NCBI RefSeq assembly: GCF_030408615.1
Contig: NZ_CP047187.1
Coordinates: 186,001-250,000 of the forward strand
Direction: 5' to 3'
Origin: Corynebacterium bovis DSM 20582 = CIP 54.80
GTDB lineage: Bacteria; Actinomycetota; Actinomycetes; Mycobacteriales; Mycobacteriaceae
Length of the DNA: 64,000 bases
Below the pieces are notes generated by a model that had not been told where the DNA came from, did not search any database, and saw only the letters and a program-made list of their open reading frames with translations. The translations under genes and the position numbers were made by a program. Below, one piece after another: positions 17,262 to 26,948 of this stretch. Every line of letters begins with the position of its first letter. The stretch's first letter is position 1.

Positions 17262-19397
17262 TCAGCGGGCCCCGGGCGCGCCGGGGGCACCGGGGGCGCC
17301 GGGCGTCGTCGCGGTGAGCGTGATCGGTGCCCCGCCGGGCGCGGGGGTCCCGGCCGCCGGTGCGGTGTCGTCCGTGTCGTCGGTGTTCCCGGAGTCCGTG
17401 GAGTCCTCGCTGGTGTCGGGCTCGGTGTCCTCCGGGGACGACGCCGCGCTCCCGTCCCCGCCGGTCCCGGCCGTCTCCGTGGAGTCCGTGGTGTCGGCGT
17501 CGTCCGTGTCGGCGTCCTCGGCAGCGGCGGCCGTCGGCGCGGAGGGGGCGCTCGGAGCTGACGGTGCCGACGGCGCACCGGGCGCACCCGGTGCACCGGG
17601 GGCCGTGGCGGCGAGCGAGATCGTCTCGCCGGTCGCGGCGGCCCCCGACGCGGGCTTCTCTTCCGGCTTCTTCTCCGGCTTCTTCTCCGGCTCGGCGTCA
17701 GCCTGCGGCTTCTCGTCCGGCTCAGCGTCCGTCGGCGTCTCCTCCGCCGGCTCAGCGGCGGCCGACGGAGCTGCCGGAGCACCCGGAGCACCCGGGGCGC
17801 TCGGCGCGGACGGCGCGCTGGGTGCCGACGGTGCGGACGGGGCCGACGGTGCGGACGGGGCCGACGGCGCCGACGGCGCGCTCGGGGCCGACGGTTCAGC
17901 GGCGGCGGACGGAGCACTCGGCGCGGACGGGGCGGACGGTGCCGACGGCGCACCGGGCGCACCCGGTGCCCCCGGGGCGCTGGCGGCGAGCGAGATCGTC
18001 TCGCCGGTCGCGGCGGCCCCCGACGCGGGCTTCTCCGCCGGCTTCTTCGCCGGCGTCTGCTCCGGCTCGGCGTCAGCCTGCGGCTTCTCCGCCGGCTCCT
18101 TCGCGTCCGCCGTCTCCTGTGTCTCCTGCTTGTCCTGCTCCGGGGCGTCGGCCGGGTCGTCGGCGGCGTCCTTCTCGTCGGCGTCGGGCTCGGCCGCGGC
18201 TTCGGGGGACTCGGCCTCGGCTCCCTGCTTCCCGTCGGACGTCTCCGCGCCGGCCTTGTCCGCGTCGCCCTTCGCGTCGGCGGTCTTCGCGCCGGCCGCC
18301 TTCCCACCGGACTCGGCAGCGTCGTCCTTCTTCTCGCCGGCCTTCTTCTCGCCGGCCGTCCCGCCGGCCTTCTCGTCAGCCGTCGTCCCGTCGGCCGTCG
18401 TCTCGCCGGCGTCCGGCTCGTCCTCCGGCTCCTCGTCGAAGACCGCGAACGCCGCGGAGGCGGCGTCGAGATCCTCGACCTCCGCCGTGGTGAGCCGGAC
18501 CGTGTCGACCGCCATGAGCGCGGACAGCTGCCGCAGCTCGCGGGCGGACGCGATCGGCGCCGTCGCCCCCTTCGCGCGGAGCCACGCCAGCGCGACCGTG
18601 GACATGCCGGGGCCGGTCGACCAGCCGCCGCCGTACTTGTTCGCCATGCCGATCATCGCCCAGATGACCGCCAGACCGTCGCTGTTGACGTACTGCTTCA
18701 CCCCGTCCTTGCGGTCGCCCTTGACGTCGGACTCCTCGCGGTACTTCCCGGTGAGGAATCCACTGGCAAGGCCGTAATAGGGGAACACCGCGACGTCGAA
18801 TTCCTCGACGATGGGCCTGATGTACTGCTCGTAGTCCTTGCGGTGGACGAGGTTGTAGTGGGGCTGCACAGCGACGGGGAGGGTCGCACCTGTGTCCCGC
18901 GCGACCTCGAAGAACCGGCGCATACGCTTCGGGGAGTAGTTCGACAGGCCGATGTTCCGGACCTTGCCGGAGTCGAGGAGCGCCTGCGATGTGGCCACCT
19001 GGTCCTCGATGGAGGTGTCCTCGTCGTCAAAGTGGAAGTAATACAGGTCGATGTAATCGGTGCGGAGTCGCTCGAGGGACTCGTCGAGGGCGGCCATGAC
19101 ATTCTCCCGGGCCAGCCCCTTCCGGTCCGGCTTCGCACCGACCTTGGTCGCGACGACGACCTTCCCCCGGGTGCCCCGCTCCGCCATCCACTCGCCGATG
19201 ATGGACTCCGACTCGCCGCCCTCGTTGCCCTTCGCCCACACGGAGTACACGTCCGCGGTGTCGATCATCGAGCCCCCACCTGCGACGAAAGCGTCGAGGA
19301 TGCGGAAGGACTCCTCCTTGTCCGCGGTCCACCCGAAGGTGTTGCCGCCGAGCGTGAGGGGGAACACGTCCAGGTTCGTGCGGGGGATACGGGCCAT
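17262..19397 (-). CDS. Aldo/keto reductase with long Pro/Ala/Gly repeat tail
   Basis: 711 residues. The first ~310 form an NADPH-dependent aldo/keto reductase: MIDTADVYS (catalytic Asp and Tyr), VVVATKVG (Lys), DLYYFHFDDEDTS (His position), GLSNYSPKRM, and a closing ASARELRQLSALMAVDTVRLT cofactor-binding stretch. The remaining ~400 residues are low complexity: an acidic Lys/Ala/Glu/Asp-rich part, then two full blocks and one shorter end block with PASGAAATGETISLA followed by GAPGAPSAPSAPSAP runs. The tail recalls disordered wall-spanning or collagen-like linkers, but the N-terminus has no signal peptide, so its purpose is unclear. A tail acquired by repeat expansion is possible. Confidence 0.9.
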   Translation of the reverse strand: MARIPRTNLDVFPLTLGGNTFGWTADKEESFRILDAFVAGGGSMIDTADVYSVWAKGNEGGESESIIGEWMAERGTRGKVVVATKVGAKPDRKGLARENVMAALDESLERLRTDYIDLYYFHFDDEDTSIEDQVATSQALLDSGKVRNIGLSNYSPKRMRRFFEVARDTGATLPVAVQPHYNLVHRKDYEQYIRPIVEEFDVAVFPYYGLASGFLTGKYREESDVKGDRKDGVKQYVNSDGLAVIWAMIGMANKYGGGWSTGPGMSTVALAWLRAKGATAPIASARELRQLSALMAVDTVRLTTAEVEDLDAASAAFAVFDEEPEDEPDAGETTADGTTADEKAGGTAGEKKAGEKKDDAAESGGKAAGAKTADAKGDADKAGAETSDGKQGAEAESPEAAAEPDADEKDAADDPADAPEQDKQETQETADAKEPAEKPQADAEPEQTPAKKPAEKPASGAAATGETISLAASAPGAPGAPGAPSAPSAPSAPSAPSAAAEPSAPSAPSAPSAPSAPSAPSAPSAPSAPSAPSAPGAPGAPAAPSAAAEPAEETPTDAEPDEKPQADAEPEKKPEKKPEEKPASGAAATGETISLAATAPGAPGAPGAPSAPSAPSAPSAPTAAAAEDADTDDADTTDSTETAGTGGDGSAASSPEDTEPDTSEDSTDSGNTDDTDDTAPAAGTPAPGGAPITLTATTPGAPGAPGAPGAR

Positions 19398-19503
19398 CGG
19401 TCGTCTCCTTGGGTCGTGGGTCAGGTGTGCCGGTCAGGGTCCATTGTCCCCCATCGGTCCACGCGGTGTGACGCAGGCCTCAGTGGGGGAGGGGGTGCCG
19501 GGG

Positions 19504-19875
19504 TCAGGCCGCGAGGAGGGCGACGAGCGCAACCAGCGGCATGACGCCCTGCACCACCGCGGCGCGCATCTTGTCCGGCGAGGACACCCCGAGGACGACC
19601 GCCGCCGCGAGCATCGACCCGCACCCGGCGGTGAGCAGCGCCGTCGACACCGCCGGCGCCGCGGCCCACAGCACCATGCCCGCCAGCGTGACCACCGCGA
19701 GGAACAGGTTGTAGAACCCCTGGTTGAACGCGAGCGCCTTCGTGGCCTCGGCCTCCTCGGGCGTCGTCCCGAACACCGCCCGCGCCCGCCCGGTCCACAG
19801 GACGCTCTCCAGCACGAAGATGTACACGTGCAGGATCGTGGCGAGGGCGGCGGCGACGAGGACGACGACAGACAT
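19504..19875 (-). CDS. DUF1304-family small membrane protein
   Basis: 123 residues with four predicted helices. The N-terminal helix ILHVYIFVLESVLWTGRARAVFG and the following NQGFYNLFLAV are characteristic of DUF1304 proteins (a family of four-helix membrane proteins of unknown function). The start is ATG at 19875, with GGAG 8 nt upstream; ATG at 19893 has no ribosome site. Confidence 0.85.
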   Translation of the reverse strand: MSVVVLVAAALATILHVYIFVLESVLWTGRARAVFGTTPEEAEATKALAFNQGFYNLFLAVVTLAGMVLWAAAPAVSTALLTAGCGSMLAAAVVLGVSSPDKMRAAVVQGVMPLVALVALLAA

Positions 19876-20113
19876 GGCGCGGCTCCGGTTCATCGGGTGA
19901 GGGGTGACGCGGGCCAGCCTACCGACGGGGTGCGGTGGTGCCGCGGGCGTCGGGTGGGCGTCGGGTGGGGTGGTGGGAGGGGACGACGGACGGGGTGACG
20001 GGCGGGCGTCGAACACCGCCGGTGACGGCCGGGACCCCGCTATCCTCCCTGACGGAGGCGGTCCGACCCCCGCCCCGCCGAGCTGTCCCCCTCCCCGCCA
20101 GGAAGTGTGCCCC

Positions 20114-20890
20114 GTGTCCGTCCCCGTCATCTCCGCCCTGCTCATCGGGTCCCTCGCCGCCGGCTGGGTCGACGCGGTCGTCGGCGGCGGCGGGCTGATC
20201 CTCATCCCGCTCATGCTCATCCTCAACCCGGGGATGTCCACCGCCCAGGCCCTCGGGGTCAACAAGGTCGCGGCGATCGCCGGGACCGCCAGCTCCGCCG
20301 CGGTGCTGGTCAGGAAGGTCCCGTCCGCGACGCGGGCGCTGCGGTACGTGCCGCTGGCGCTCGTCGGGTCGGTCGCCGGGGCCCTGGTCGCCTCGTCCGT
20401 CGACAGGCAGATCATGCGCCCGGTCATCATCGTGCTGCTGGTGGCCGTCGGGCTGTTCATCCTCCTCCGGCCGTCCTTCGGCCGCGGCGGCGCACCGTCG
20501 GCGGCCCGCCCCCGCGCGCGGGCCCTGCCGGGGCTCACCGCACTCGTCGCCGCCGTGAGCGTGTACGACGGCGCGTTCGGGCCGGGCACCGGGCTGTTCC
20601 TCATCCTGGGGGTCACCGGCCTGGTCGGCGGCGACTTCATCACCGCCGCCGCGTGGGCGAAGGTCCTCAACGTCTCCACGAACCTCGGCGCGCTCGTCAC
20701 CTTCGCGGTGCAGGGGGAGGTGCTGTGGCTGCTCGGCCTGGGGCTGGCCGTGACGAACGTGATCGGCGCGCAGGTCGGTGCGCGGATGGTGCTCGGCCGC
20801 GGGGTCGGGTTCGTGCGCGCCGCCATCCTGGTCGTCGTCGTGGTGATGGCGGTGAAGCTCGCGTACGACCAGGTCGTCGGCGCGGGGTGA
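20114..20890 (+). CDS. TauE/SafE-family sulfite/organosulfonate exporter
   Basis: 258 residues, about eight helices. The N-terminal half contains GWVDAVVGGGGLILIPLML and ALGVNKVAAIAG, the second half YDGAFGPGTGLFLI and AKVLNVSTNLGAL: the two inverted repeats typical of TauE/SafE (DUF81) anion exporters. The actual anion is unknown. The GTG start follows AGGAAG (20100-20105) at 8 nt. A TATCCT -10 box is visible at 20041-20046, giving a 5' leader of about 60 nt. Confidence 0.9.
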   Translation: MSVPVISALLIGSLAAGWVDAVVGGGGLILIPLMLILNPGMSTAQALGVNKVAAIAGTASSAAVLVRKVPSATRALRYVPLALVGSVAGALVASSVDRQIMRPVIIVLLVAVGLFILLRPSFGRGGAPSAARPRARALPGLTALVAAVSVYDGAFGPGTGLFLILGVTGLVGGDFITAAAWAKVLNVSTNLGALVTFAVQGEVLWLLGLGLAVTNVIGAQVGARMVLGRGVGFVRAAILVVVVVMAVKLAYDQVVGAG

Positions 20891-20965
20891 CGGGCGCGGC
20901 CGGGCAGCCTCCGTCCCCGGGGGCCGCGGGAGGTGCCGGCCGCCGGGTGACGGCGGGGCGGCGCG

Positions 20966-21829
20966 TCACCCGGCGATGACGACGTCCAGCGTGCGCGGGC
21001 CGTGCACCCCCTGGACGCGGATGAGCTCGATGTCCACCGTCGCGCTCGGCCCGGAGACGAACGTCATCGGCTGCCCGTCGAGGCCCTGCCCCGTGAGCCG
21101 CCGGAACGCCTCCGGCACGATCTCCACGATGTCGTCGACGTCCACGACCACGACGTGGTGGTCGGGGACGAGCGTCGTCGCGCGCCGCCCGGACAGCTCC
21201 CCGACCAGCACGATCGTCCCCGTGTCCGCCACCGACACCGCCGAGCCGGTGACCACCGCGTCCACGCTGTTCACCGTGTCGACGTCCAGGGGCCGCTCCC
21301 GCGAGTCGCGGATCACCCGCACGGGGACCCCGTCGCCGTCGCCGGTGACCTCGGCGAACCACTCCGCGGGAACCGCGTCCGGGGTCACGACGGTCACCTC
21401 CCCGGCACCGCCACCGTCCTCCCGCGTGGCGCCCCCGCCGCCGTGCCGCTCCCGGAGGAACGCGGCGACCGCGCCGGCCACCCCGTCCGCGGGGACGCGC
21501 CGGACCGTGGCGTCGTAGTCCTCCAGCCGGTCGATGAACAGGTCCACGAGCTCGTCACCGGTCAGCGAGCCGCTGCGCCGGTACTCCCGGGGGATGTCGC
21601 CCGCCGGGGGAGGGGTGGCGTCGTCCCCCCTCCCGAGGGCGTCCCGCACCCGGGCGAGGATGACCTCCCTCGCCCCGGCACCAACCCCGGCGGCGGCACC
21701 CGCTCCGGCACCAACCCCGGCACCAACCCCGGCGGCGGCACCCGCTCCGGCACCAACCCCGGCACCAACCCCGGCGGCGGCACCCGCTCCGGCCCCGGCC
21801 CCGTGGCCGCTGTCCGTCCGTCCACTCAT
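20966..21829 (-). CDS. lutC: Lactate utilisation protein LutC
   Basis: 287 residues; third component of the LutABC L-lactate-oxidising complex. The LUD domain is seen from AREVILARVRDALG to the C-terminus, with DAVVTGSAVSVADTGTIVL and GVHGPRTLDVVIAG at the end. The N-terminus is odd: a 42-bp tandem repeat at 21680-21800 encodes three copies of a 14-residue Gly/Ala/Val unit before the domain starts. Its ATG overlaps the lutB stop (ATGA). Confidence 0.92.
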   Translation of the reverse strand: MSGRTDSGHGAGAGAGAAAGVGAGVGAGAGAAAGVGAGVGAGAGAAAGVGAGAREVILARVRDALGRGDDATPPPAGDIPREYRRSGSLTGDELVDLFIDRLEDYDATVRRVPADGVAGAVAAFLRERHGGGGATREDGGGAGEVTVVTPDAVPAEWFAEVTGDGDGVPVRVIRDSRERPLDVDTVNSVDAVVTGSAVSVADTGTIVLVGELSGRRATTLVPDHHVVVVDVDDIVEIVPEAFRRLTGQGLDGQPMTFVSGPSATVDIELIRVQGVHGPRTLDVVIAG

Positions 21830-23349
21830 CGCGTCCTGCCTTTCCACCAGCTCCTGAACGACTCCTTCGGCGGCTGCGGCACGTCCCGCGACCCCGTCCA
21901 CTTCCCGGCCACGCCCGGCAGGTTCCACAGACCCGCCGCCGGCGACACCTTGTTGACCAGCGGCAACGCCCGCTCGGCCGCGGCCATCCGCCGGCCGTCG
22001 GACATGAGCCACTTCGCACCGGTCAGTGCCGCGTCCAGCTGCGTCCGCGGCACCGCCGACCCGTGGTTGACCTCCTGGTCCTGCGCGCGCAGCCGGGTGA
22101 GCATCTCCGGGATGTTGATCTTCACCGGGCAGGCGTCGTAGCAGGACCCGCACAGGGAGGAGGCGTACGGCAGGGACCCGTTCTCCGCCTCGTCGACCCC
22201 CGTGAGCAGCGGCGTGAGGATCGCGCCGATGGGCCCCGGGTAGATCGACCCGTAGGCGTGGCCGCCCGTGCGCTCGTACACCGGGCACACGTTCATGCAC
22301 GCCGAGCAGCGGATGCAGTGGAGGGCCTGGCGGCCGTCCGCGTCCGCGAGCGCCCGGGTGCGGCCGTTGTCGAGGAGGACGACGTGCATCGACCGCGGCC
22401 CGTCGCCCTCCGTCACCCCGGTCCAGAAGGAGCTGTACGGGTTCATCCGCTCGCCCGTCGACGACCGGGGCAGGAGCTGCATGAACACCTCCAGATCGTC
22501 GACGGTGGGGATGAGCTTCTCGATGCCCATGACGGTGATGAGGGTCTCCGGCAGTGTCACGCACATGCGGCCGTTGCCCTCGGACTCCACGACGGACAGG
22601 GTGCCCGTCTCCGCGACGCCGAAGTTCGCGCCGGACACCGCGACCTTCGTCTCCAGGAACTTCCGCCGCAGGTGCCGGCGGCTCGCCTCCGCGAGGTGCT
22701 CGGGGTCGCTGTCGAGGTCCGGGTCGACGTCGTCCATCCCGTTGAGGAAGATCCGGCGGATCTCCTCCCGGTTGCGGTGGATCGCGGGGACGAGGATGTG
22801 CGACGGCCGGTCCCCGCCGAGCTGCACGATGAGCTCGGCGAGGTCGGTCTCGTAGGCGTCGACGCCGTGCTCCGCGAGGTGCTCGTTGAGCCCGATCTCC
22901 TGCGTCGCCATCGACTTGACCTTGATGACCTCCCGGCGGCCGTCGGCGGTGAGCGGCGCGTGCTCCTCGACGAGCCCGGTGATGATCCGGTTCGCCTCGT
23001 CCGCGTCGCGCGCCCAGTGGACGTGCCCGCCGCGGGCGGTGAACGCCTCCTCGAACTGCACGAGCAGTTCGGGCAGCCGGGCCATGACGTCCTGCTTCAG
23101 CGCCGAGCCCGCGTCGCGGAGCGCCTCCCAGTCCGGCATCTCGGCCACGCGCGCCGCCCGCTTCGCGCGGATGGTCTGCGTCGCGTGCTGGAGGTTGGAC
23201 CGGAGCTGGATGTTCCCGAGCTCGTGCCGGGCCACCTCCGGGAAGGGATGGGTCTCGACGAGCTGTCCCCGGCCCGGCACCGTCGGCGTCCCGAGGACCG
23301 TCCGCGTGCCGTGCGTGTGCCGGGGGGTCGTGTCCGTCCGCGTGCTCAC
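21826..23349 (-). CDS. lutB: Lactate utilisation iron-sulfur protein LutB
   Basis: 507 residues; electron-transfer and LUD-domain component of the L-lactate oxidation complex. A LUD domain covers about residues 70-310 (VIKVKSMATQEIGLNEHL, AETGTLSVVESEGNGRM). Two cluster-binding motifs follow, CIRCSACMNVCP and CGSCYDACP, each ligating a 4Fe-4S cluster. Conserved ends such as YGSIYPGPIGAILTPLL are present. It overlaps lutA upstream and lutC downstream by four bases each, so the three are made in equal amounts. Confidence 0.95.
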   Translation of the reverse strand: MSTRTDTTPRHTHGTRTVLGTPTVPGRGQLVETHPFPEVARHELGNIQLRSNLQHATQTIRAKRAARVAEMPDWEALRDAGSALKQDVMARLPELLVQFEEAFTARGGHVHWARDADEANRIITGLVEEHAPLTADGRREVIKVKSMATQEIGLNEHLAEHGVDAYETDLAELIVQLGGDRPSHILVPAIHRNREEIRRIFLNGMDDVDPDLDSDPEHLAEASRRHLRRKFLETKVAVSGANFGVAETGTLSVVESEGNGRMCVTLPETLITVMGIEKLIPTVDDLEVFMQLLPRSSTGERMNPYSSFWTGVTEGDGPRSMHVVLLDNGRTRALADADGRQALHCIRCSACMNVCPVYERTGGHAYGSIYPGPIGAILTPLLTGVDEAENGSLPYASSLCGSCYDACPVKINIPEMLTRLRAQDQEVNHGSAVPRTQLDAALTGAKWLMSDGRRMAAAERALPLVNKVSPAAGLWNLPGVAGKWTGSRDVPQPPKESFRSWWKGRTR

Positions 23350-24170
23350 CGCAGCGCACCCCCCGTCACGGCCGCGCCCTCACCGGGCAGCAGCAGCGGC
23401 GCCTCCTTCGTCGAGGCGAGGATCCGGGCGAGGTGCACCGCCGCCGGGACGTCGCCCTCCCCGGGCACGAGCCGGTGCGTGCGCGACAGCCCGCCGCCGA
23501 TGTGCATGAGGCAGCTCACGTCGCCGCCGGTGCAGGCGTCCGCGCCGGTGGCGATGATCGCCTCGACCTTGTCGCCGAGCATCGCCCCGGACACGTCCGG
23601 GTTCTTCACGGAGAACGTCCCGCCGAACCCGCAGCAGATGTCCCCGTTGTGGATCTCCCGGACCGCCAGGCCCTCGACCGAGGCGATGAGGTCACGCTGC
23701 CGGTCACCGAGCCGGAGCAGGCGCATACCGTGACACGACGGGTGGTAGGCGACCGTGTGCGGGAACCAGCTGCCCAGGTCACGCGCGGCGTCGGTGACCC
23801 CGCAGATGTCCGTGAGGAACTGGCACAGTTCAAAGGTGCGGGAGGCGATGTCCGTCGCGCGGGAGGCGAGGGACGGGTCACCGTTGTACTCGGCGATCAT
23901 GGGGTGCTGGTGGCCGAGCGACGCCACGCACGACCCGCTGGGGGCGACGGCGTAGTCCCAGTCCTCCTCCTCGAACGCGCGGACGTGGTTGCGCACCACC
24001 GGGTAGGCGTCGTGGAACTTCCCGGAGTTGATGTGCATCTGGCCGCAGCACGCCTGGCGTTCCGGAAAGGTGACCTCGTGGCCGAGTCTTTCCAGGATGC
24101 TGACGGTCGCCTTCGCCACCTCGGGGTACATCGCGTCGACGATGCACGTGGCGAACAGGGCTATTCGCAT
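23346..24170 (-). CDS. lutA: Lactate utilisation Fe-S oxidoreductase LutA
   Basis: 274 residues with two CCG domains, each binding a cluster via Cys-Cys-Gly: ERQACCGQMHINSG (about residues 38-50) and NGDICCGFGGTFSVK (about residues 195-210), plus HPSCHGMRLLRLG. Such proteins pass electrons from lactate to the quinone pool. The ATG at 24170 is preceded by GAGGAG; open frame farther upstream is non-coding. It is the first gene of lutABC. No clear regulator gene lies nearby. Confidence 0.95.
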   Translation of the reverse strand: MRIALFATCIVDAMYPEVAKATVSILERLGHEVTFPERQACCGQMHINSGKFHDAYPVVRNHVRAFEEEDWDYAVAPSGSCVASLGHQHPMIAEYNGDPSLASRATDIASRTFELCQFLTDICGVTDAARDLGSWFPHTVAYHPSCHGMRLLRLGDRQRDLIASVEGLAVREIHNGDICCGFGGTFSVKNPDVSGAMLGDKVEAIIATGADACTGGDVSCLMHIGGGLSRTHRLVPGEGDVPAAVHLARILASTKEAPLLLPGEGAAVTGGALR

Positions 24171-24528
24171 GGTCGGCTCCTCGGAGCAGTCGTTGCAGTC
24201 GTGGGATCGGATCCGTCGGGATCGACGGTGCGGCGGGGCCGGCACCGGGACCGGGGTCAGTCGGTCACCCACCGTTCTACCCCTCGGTCCGGACGGGGGC
24301 CCTCGACCGGCCACCCGGCCCGACCCGGCCCCGTCGTCCCGCCCCCGGGCCCCGCCCCCGTCCCACCCGCCCCGGCGACCCGGCCCGGTGCGGGCACTGT
24401 CACGCGCTGGGGGTAGGATGTCCCCGTTCCGGGGGCCTCCCGCTGAGCCGGACGCAGACCCCAGGTCGGCCCGCACCGTCACGACCCCCACGGCCAGTCA
24501 CAGCGAGACAGGATCGGACGCCCACGTC
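24171..24528 (+). promoter_or_regulatory. Divergent promoter region between lutA and the acyltransferase
   Basis: 358 bp. A TAGGAT -10 box at 24414-24419 points right toward the acyltransferase and would give a leader of about 100 nt. Near lutA the words GCAGTCGTTGCAGTCGTGG (24188-24206, a 9-bp direct repeat) and GGGATCGGATC are possible operator material. Nothing else is recognisable. Confidence 0.4.
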
Positions 24529-26838
24529 ATGACCGCTTCCGCACACCGGCTCCGCCGGGGGACCGGATCCCTCCGGCGCAGCACGTCGCACCGCACGGAC
24601 ATCGACGGCCTGCGCGGCTTCGCCATCATGCTCGTCGTGCTGTTCCACGTGTACGTCGGCCGCGTGTCCTCCGGCGTGGACGTCTTCCTGCTCGTCGGCG
24701 GCATCTTCTTCTTCGCCCCGCAGCTGCGCAACGCCGTCGACCCGCGGGGCACGACCGTCCTCCAGTCCGTCATCCGGCTCCTGCGCCGGCTCTTCCCCGC
24801 GCTGGCCGTCGTCGTCGCCGCGACCGTCGCCCTCGGCACCCTCGTCCTCGACGAGGTCCACTGGCGGTCCCTCGGCGCGGAGGCCGTCGCGTCCCTGACC
24901 TACCGGCTGAACCTCCACCTCGCCCACCGGGGCCAGTCCTACGCCGCCGTCAGCGACGAGGTCAGCCCCCTCCAGCACCTGTGGTCGATGAGCGCGCAGA
25001 TGCAGGTCTACCTCGCGTCCCTCGTCGTCATCGTGCTGCTCGGCTGGTGCGAGCGGCGGTTCGGGTGGCGGCGGCACGTCGCCCGCGGGGTGCTCGTCGG
25101 CGCGACGGTCCTGTCCTTCGTCTACGCCGCCTGGCTGCACGGGGTGAACCAGGACGACAACTACTTCTCCCCGGTCGCCCGCTTCTGGGAGATCGGTCTC
25201 GGCGGGATCTTCGGCCTGTGGCTCATGCACGTCGTCGCCCCCCGGGCGGTGCGCCAGGTCATGGGGGTCGTCGGCCTCGCCCTCATCGTCGGCACCGGCC
25301 TCTTTCTCGACGGCGCCCGTCAGTTCCCTGGCCCGTGGACACTGGTCCCGCTGTGCGGTGCGATGCTCGTCGTCCTCGCCGGCAACCACTGGGAGCCCAC
25401 GCCGCCGCCGACCGTCGCGACCGCCCTGCTGGAGTCCCGCGCGTTCCAGACCCTCGGGCGGATCAGCTACGCCCTCTACCTCTGGCACTGGCCGATCCTC
25501 GTCCTCCTCACGACCGCCTTCGGCCGGCCGTCGTTCGACCTCACCGTCGGGTTCCTCGTCATCGTCCTGAGCCTCGTCCTCGCGTACGTCACGCACCGCT
25601 GGGTGGAGGTGCCGCTCCGGCAGGGGCGGCGGCCGCGCCGCTCGTGGGTCGTCGCGGACGCCGCGTACCTGCGCGACGCCTGGCGCGCGCAGGGCAAGGC
25701 CACGGGGGCGGCCGTCGTCGTCCTCCTCGCGGTGCTCGTCCTGGCCTTCCCCGTCGTCCACACGACCGTGCAGACGCGGACGAGCCACCAGCTCGACGCC
25801 GAGAGCCGCGACGCCGCCCAGTACCCGGGCGCCCGGGCGTTCCTCGACGACGCGCCCGTCCCCCCGGTCAAGGACGTCGTGCCGCTGATCTCGAACGTCG
25901 AGAACATGCTCCCCGCGACCCAGGCCGACGGCTGCTTCTCCGAGTTCGACGGCACGGACATCGTCCTCACCCACGACATGAACCGGGGCGACACCCCGTG
26001 CGCCTACGGTGACCGCTCCTCCGACCGGACGCTCTACCTCGTCGGCGGCTCCCACTCCGAGCACTACCTGCCCGCCCTCGACATCATCGGCCGGGCCCGC
26101 GGCGTGAAGGTCGTGCCCCTGCTGAAGATGGGGTGCGTCCTCGGCGTCGACCTGCCCCGGTTCACCGGCGAGGCGTACCCGGAGTGCGCCCGGTGGCGCG
26201 CGGACGTCGAACGGTACATCCACGACAACCCGCCGACGCAGGGCGTGTTCATGACCTCCACCCGGCCGACGACCCTCCAGGGCAACGGCCCGGACCTCGT
26301 CCCCGAGGGCTACCGGGAGGCCGTGCGCCGGCTCACCGGCTGGGGCATCCACACGTGGGGGGTGCGGGACACCCCGTGGCTCATGGCCGGGTGGCGCGAG
26401 CAGAAGGACGGCCGGGCGTGCGTCGCCGCCGGTCGGGGCCCCGCGGAGTGCGGGACGCGGCAGGACGCCGCCCTCGCGCCGGTCGACCCGGCCCCCGCGG
26501 CGTACGCGGGGCTGGACATCACGACCCTCGACGTCACCGACGCGCTGTGCCGGGACGGGGTGTGCCCGGCGGTCATCGGCAACGTCCTCGTCTACCGGGA
26601 CACGCAGCACATGACCTCGACGTTCGCGGAGACCCTCGCCGGGGAGCTCGACCGCCGGACCGACGGCCTCGGGACCGGTGCGGGGGCCGGGGTCGAGGGG
26701 GACGACGCCGCCCGGCACGGGGACGACGGCCGGCGGCGGCCCGACCCGGGCGCGGAGATCGTCGTCGCCCCGGAGGAGTTCCTGGAGCAGCAGCGGGACG
26801 CCGACAGCGCCCGGGAGGACGCGCGGCACGCGCAGTAG
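24529..26838 (+). CDS. OafA/YrhL-type acyltransferase with SGNH domain
   Basis: 769 residues. The N-terminal half is a ten-helix acyltransferase-3 membrane domain: DIDGLRGFAIMLVVLFHVYV (the catalytic His lies in the first helix), the arginine-rich loop after helix three, and the ALYLWHWPILVLL motif. After about residue 420 follows an extracytoplasmic SGNH domain with YLVGGSHSEHYLPAL (nucleophile Ser) and a late D-QHMT (Asp/His pair). Such two-part enzymes O-acylate cell-surface sugars or lipids. The start is uncertain; ATG at 24529 is preferred because the sequence before it is low-complexity, but frame is open to 24418. Confidence 0.88.
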   Translation: MTASAHRLRRGTGSLRRSTSHRTDIDGLRGFAIMLVVLFHVYVGRVSSGVDVFLLVGGIFFFAPQLRNAVDPRGTTVLQSVIRLLRRLFPALAVVVAATVALGTLVLDEVHWRSLGAEAVASLTYRLNLHLAHRGQSYAAVSDEVSPLQHLWSMSAQMQVYLASLVVIVLLGWCERRFGWRRHVARGVLVGATVLSFVYAAWLHGVNQDDNYFSPVARFWEIGLGGIFGLWLMHVVAPRAVRQVMGVVGLALIVGTGLFLDGARQFPGPWTLVPLCGAMLVVLAGNHWEPTPPPTVATALLESRAFQTLGRISYALYLWHWPILVLLTTAFGRPSFDLTVGFLVIVLSLVLAYVTHRWVEVPLRQGRRPRRSWVVADAAYLRDAWRAQGKATGAAVVVLLAVLVLAFPVVHTTVQTRTSHQLDAESRDAAQYPGARAFLDDAPVPPVKDVVPLISNVENMLPATQADGCFSEFDGTDIVLTHDMNRGDTPCAYGDRSSDRTLYLVGGSHSEHYLPALDIIGRARGVKVVPLLKMGCVLGVDLPRFTGEAYPECARWRADVERYIHDNPPTQGVFMTSTRPTTLQGNGPDLVPEGYREAVRRLTGWGIHTWGVRDTPWLMAGWREQKDGRACVAAGRGPAECGTRQDAALAPVDPAPAAYAGLDITTLDVTDALCRDGVCPAVIGNVLVYRDTQHMTSTFAETLAGELDRRTDGLGTGAGAGVEGDDAARHGDDGRRRPDPGAEIVVAPEEFLEQQRDADSAREDARHAQ

Positions 26839-26948
26839 GACGCGGGGGCTAGTCGGCAGGGCAGGGCCTGGCGGGGTGGGCCTGGTGGGGAGGGCCTGGC
26901 GGGCGGCGCGCGCGGTAGTGCGGGTGCCGGCGGGCTGGCGCGCGGGGG

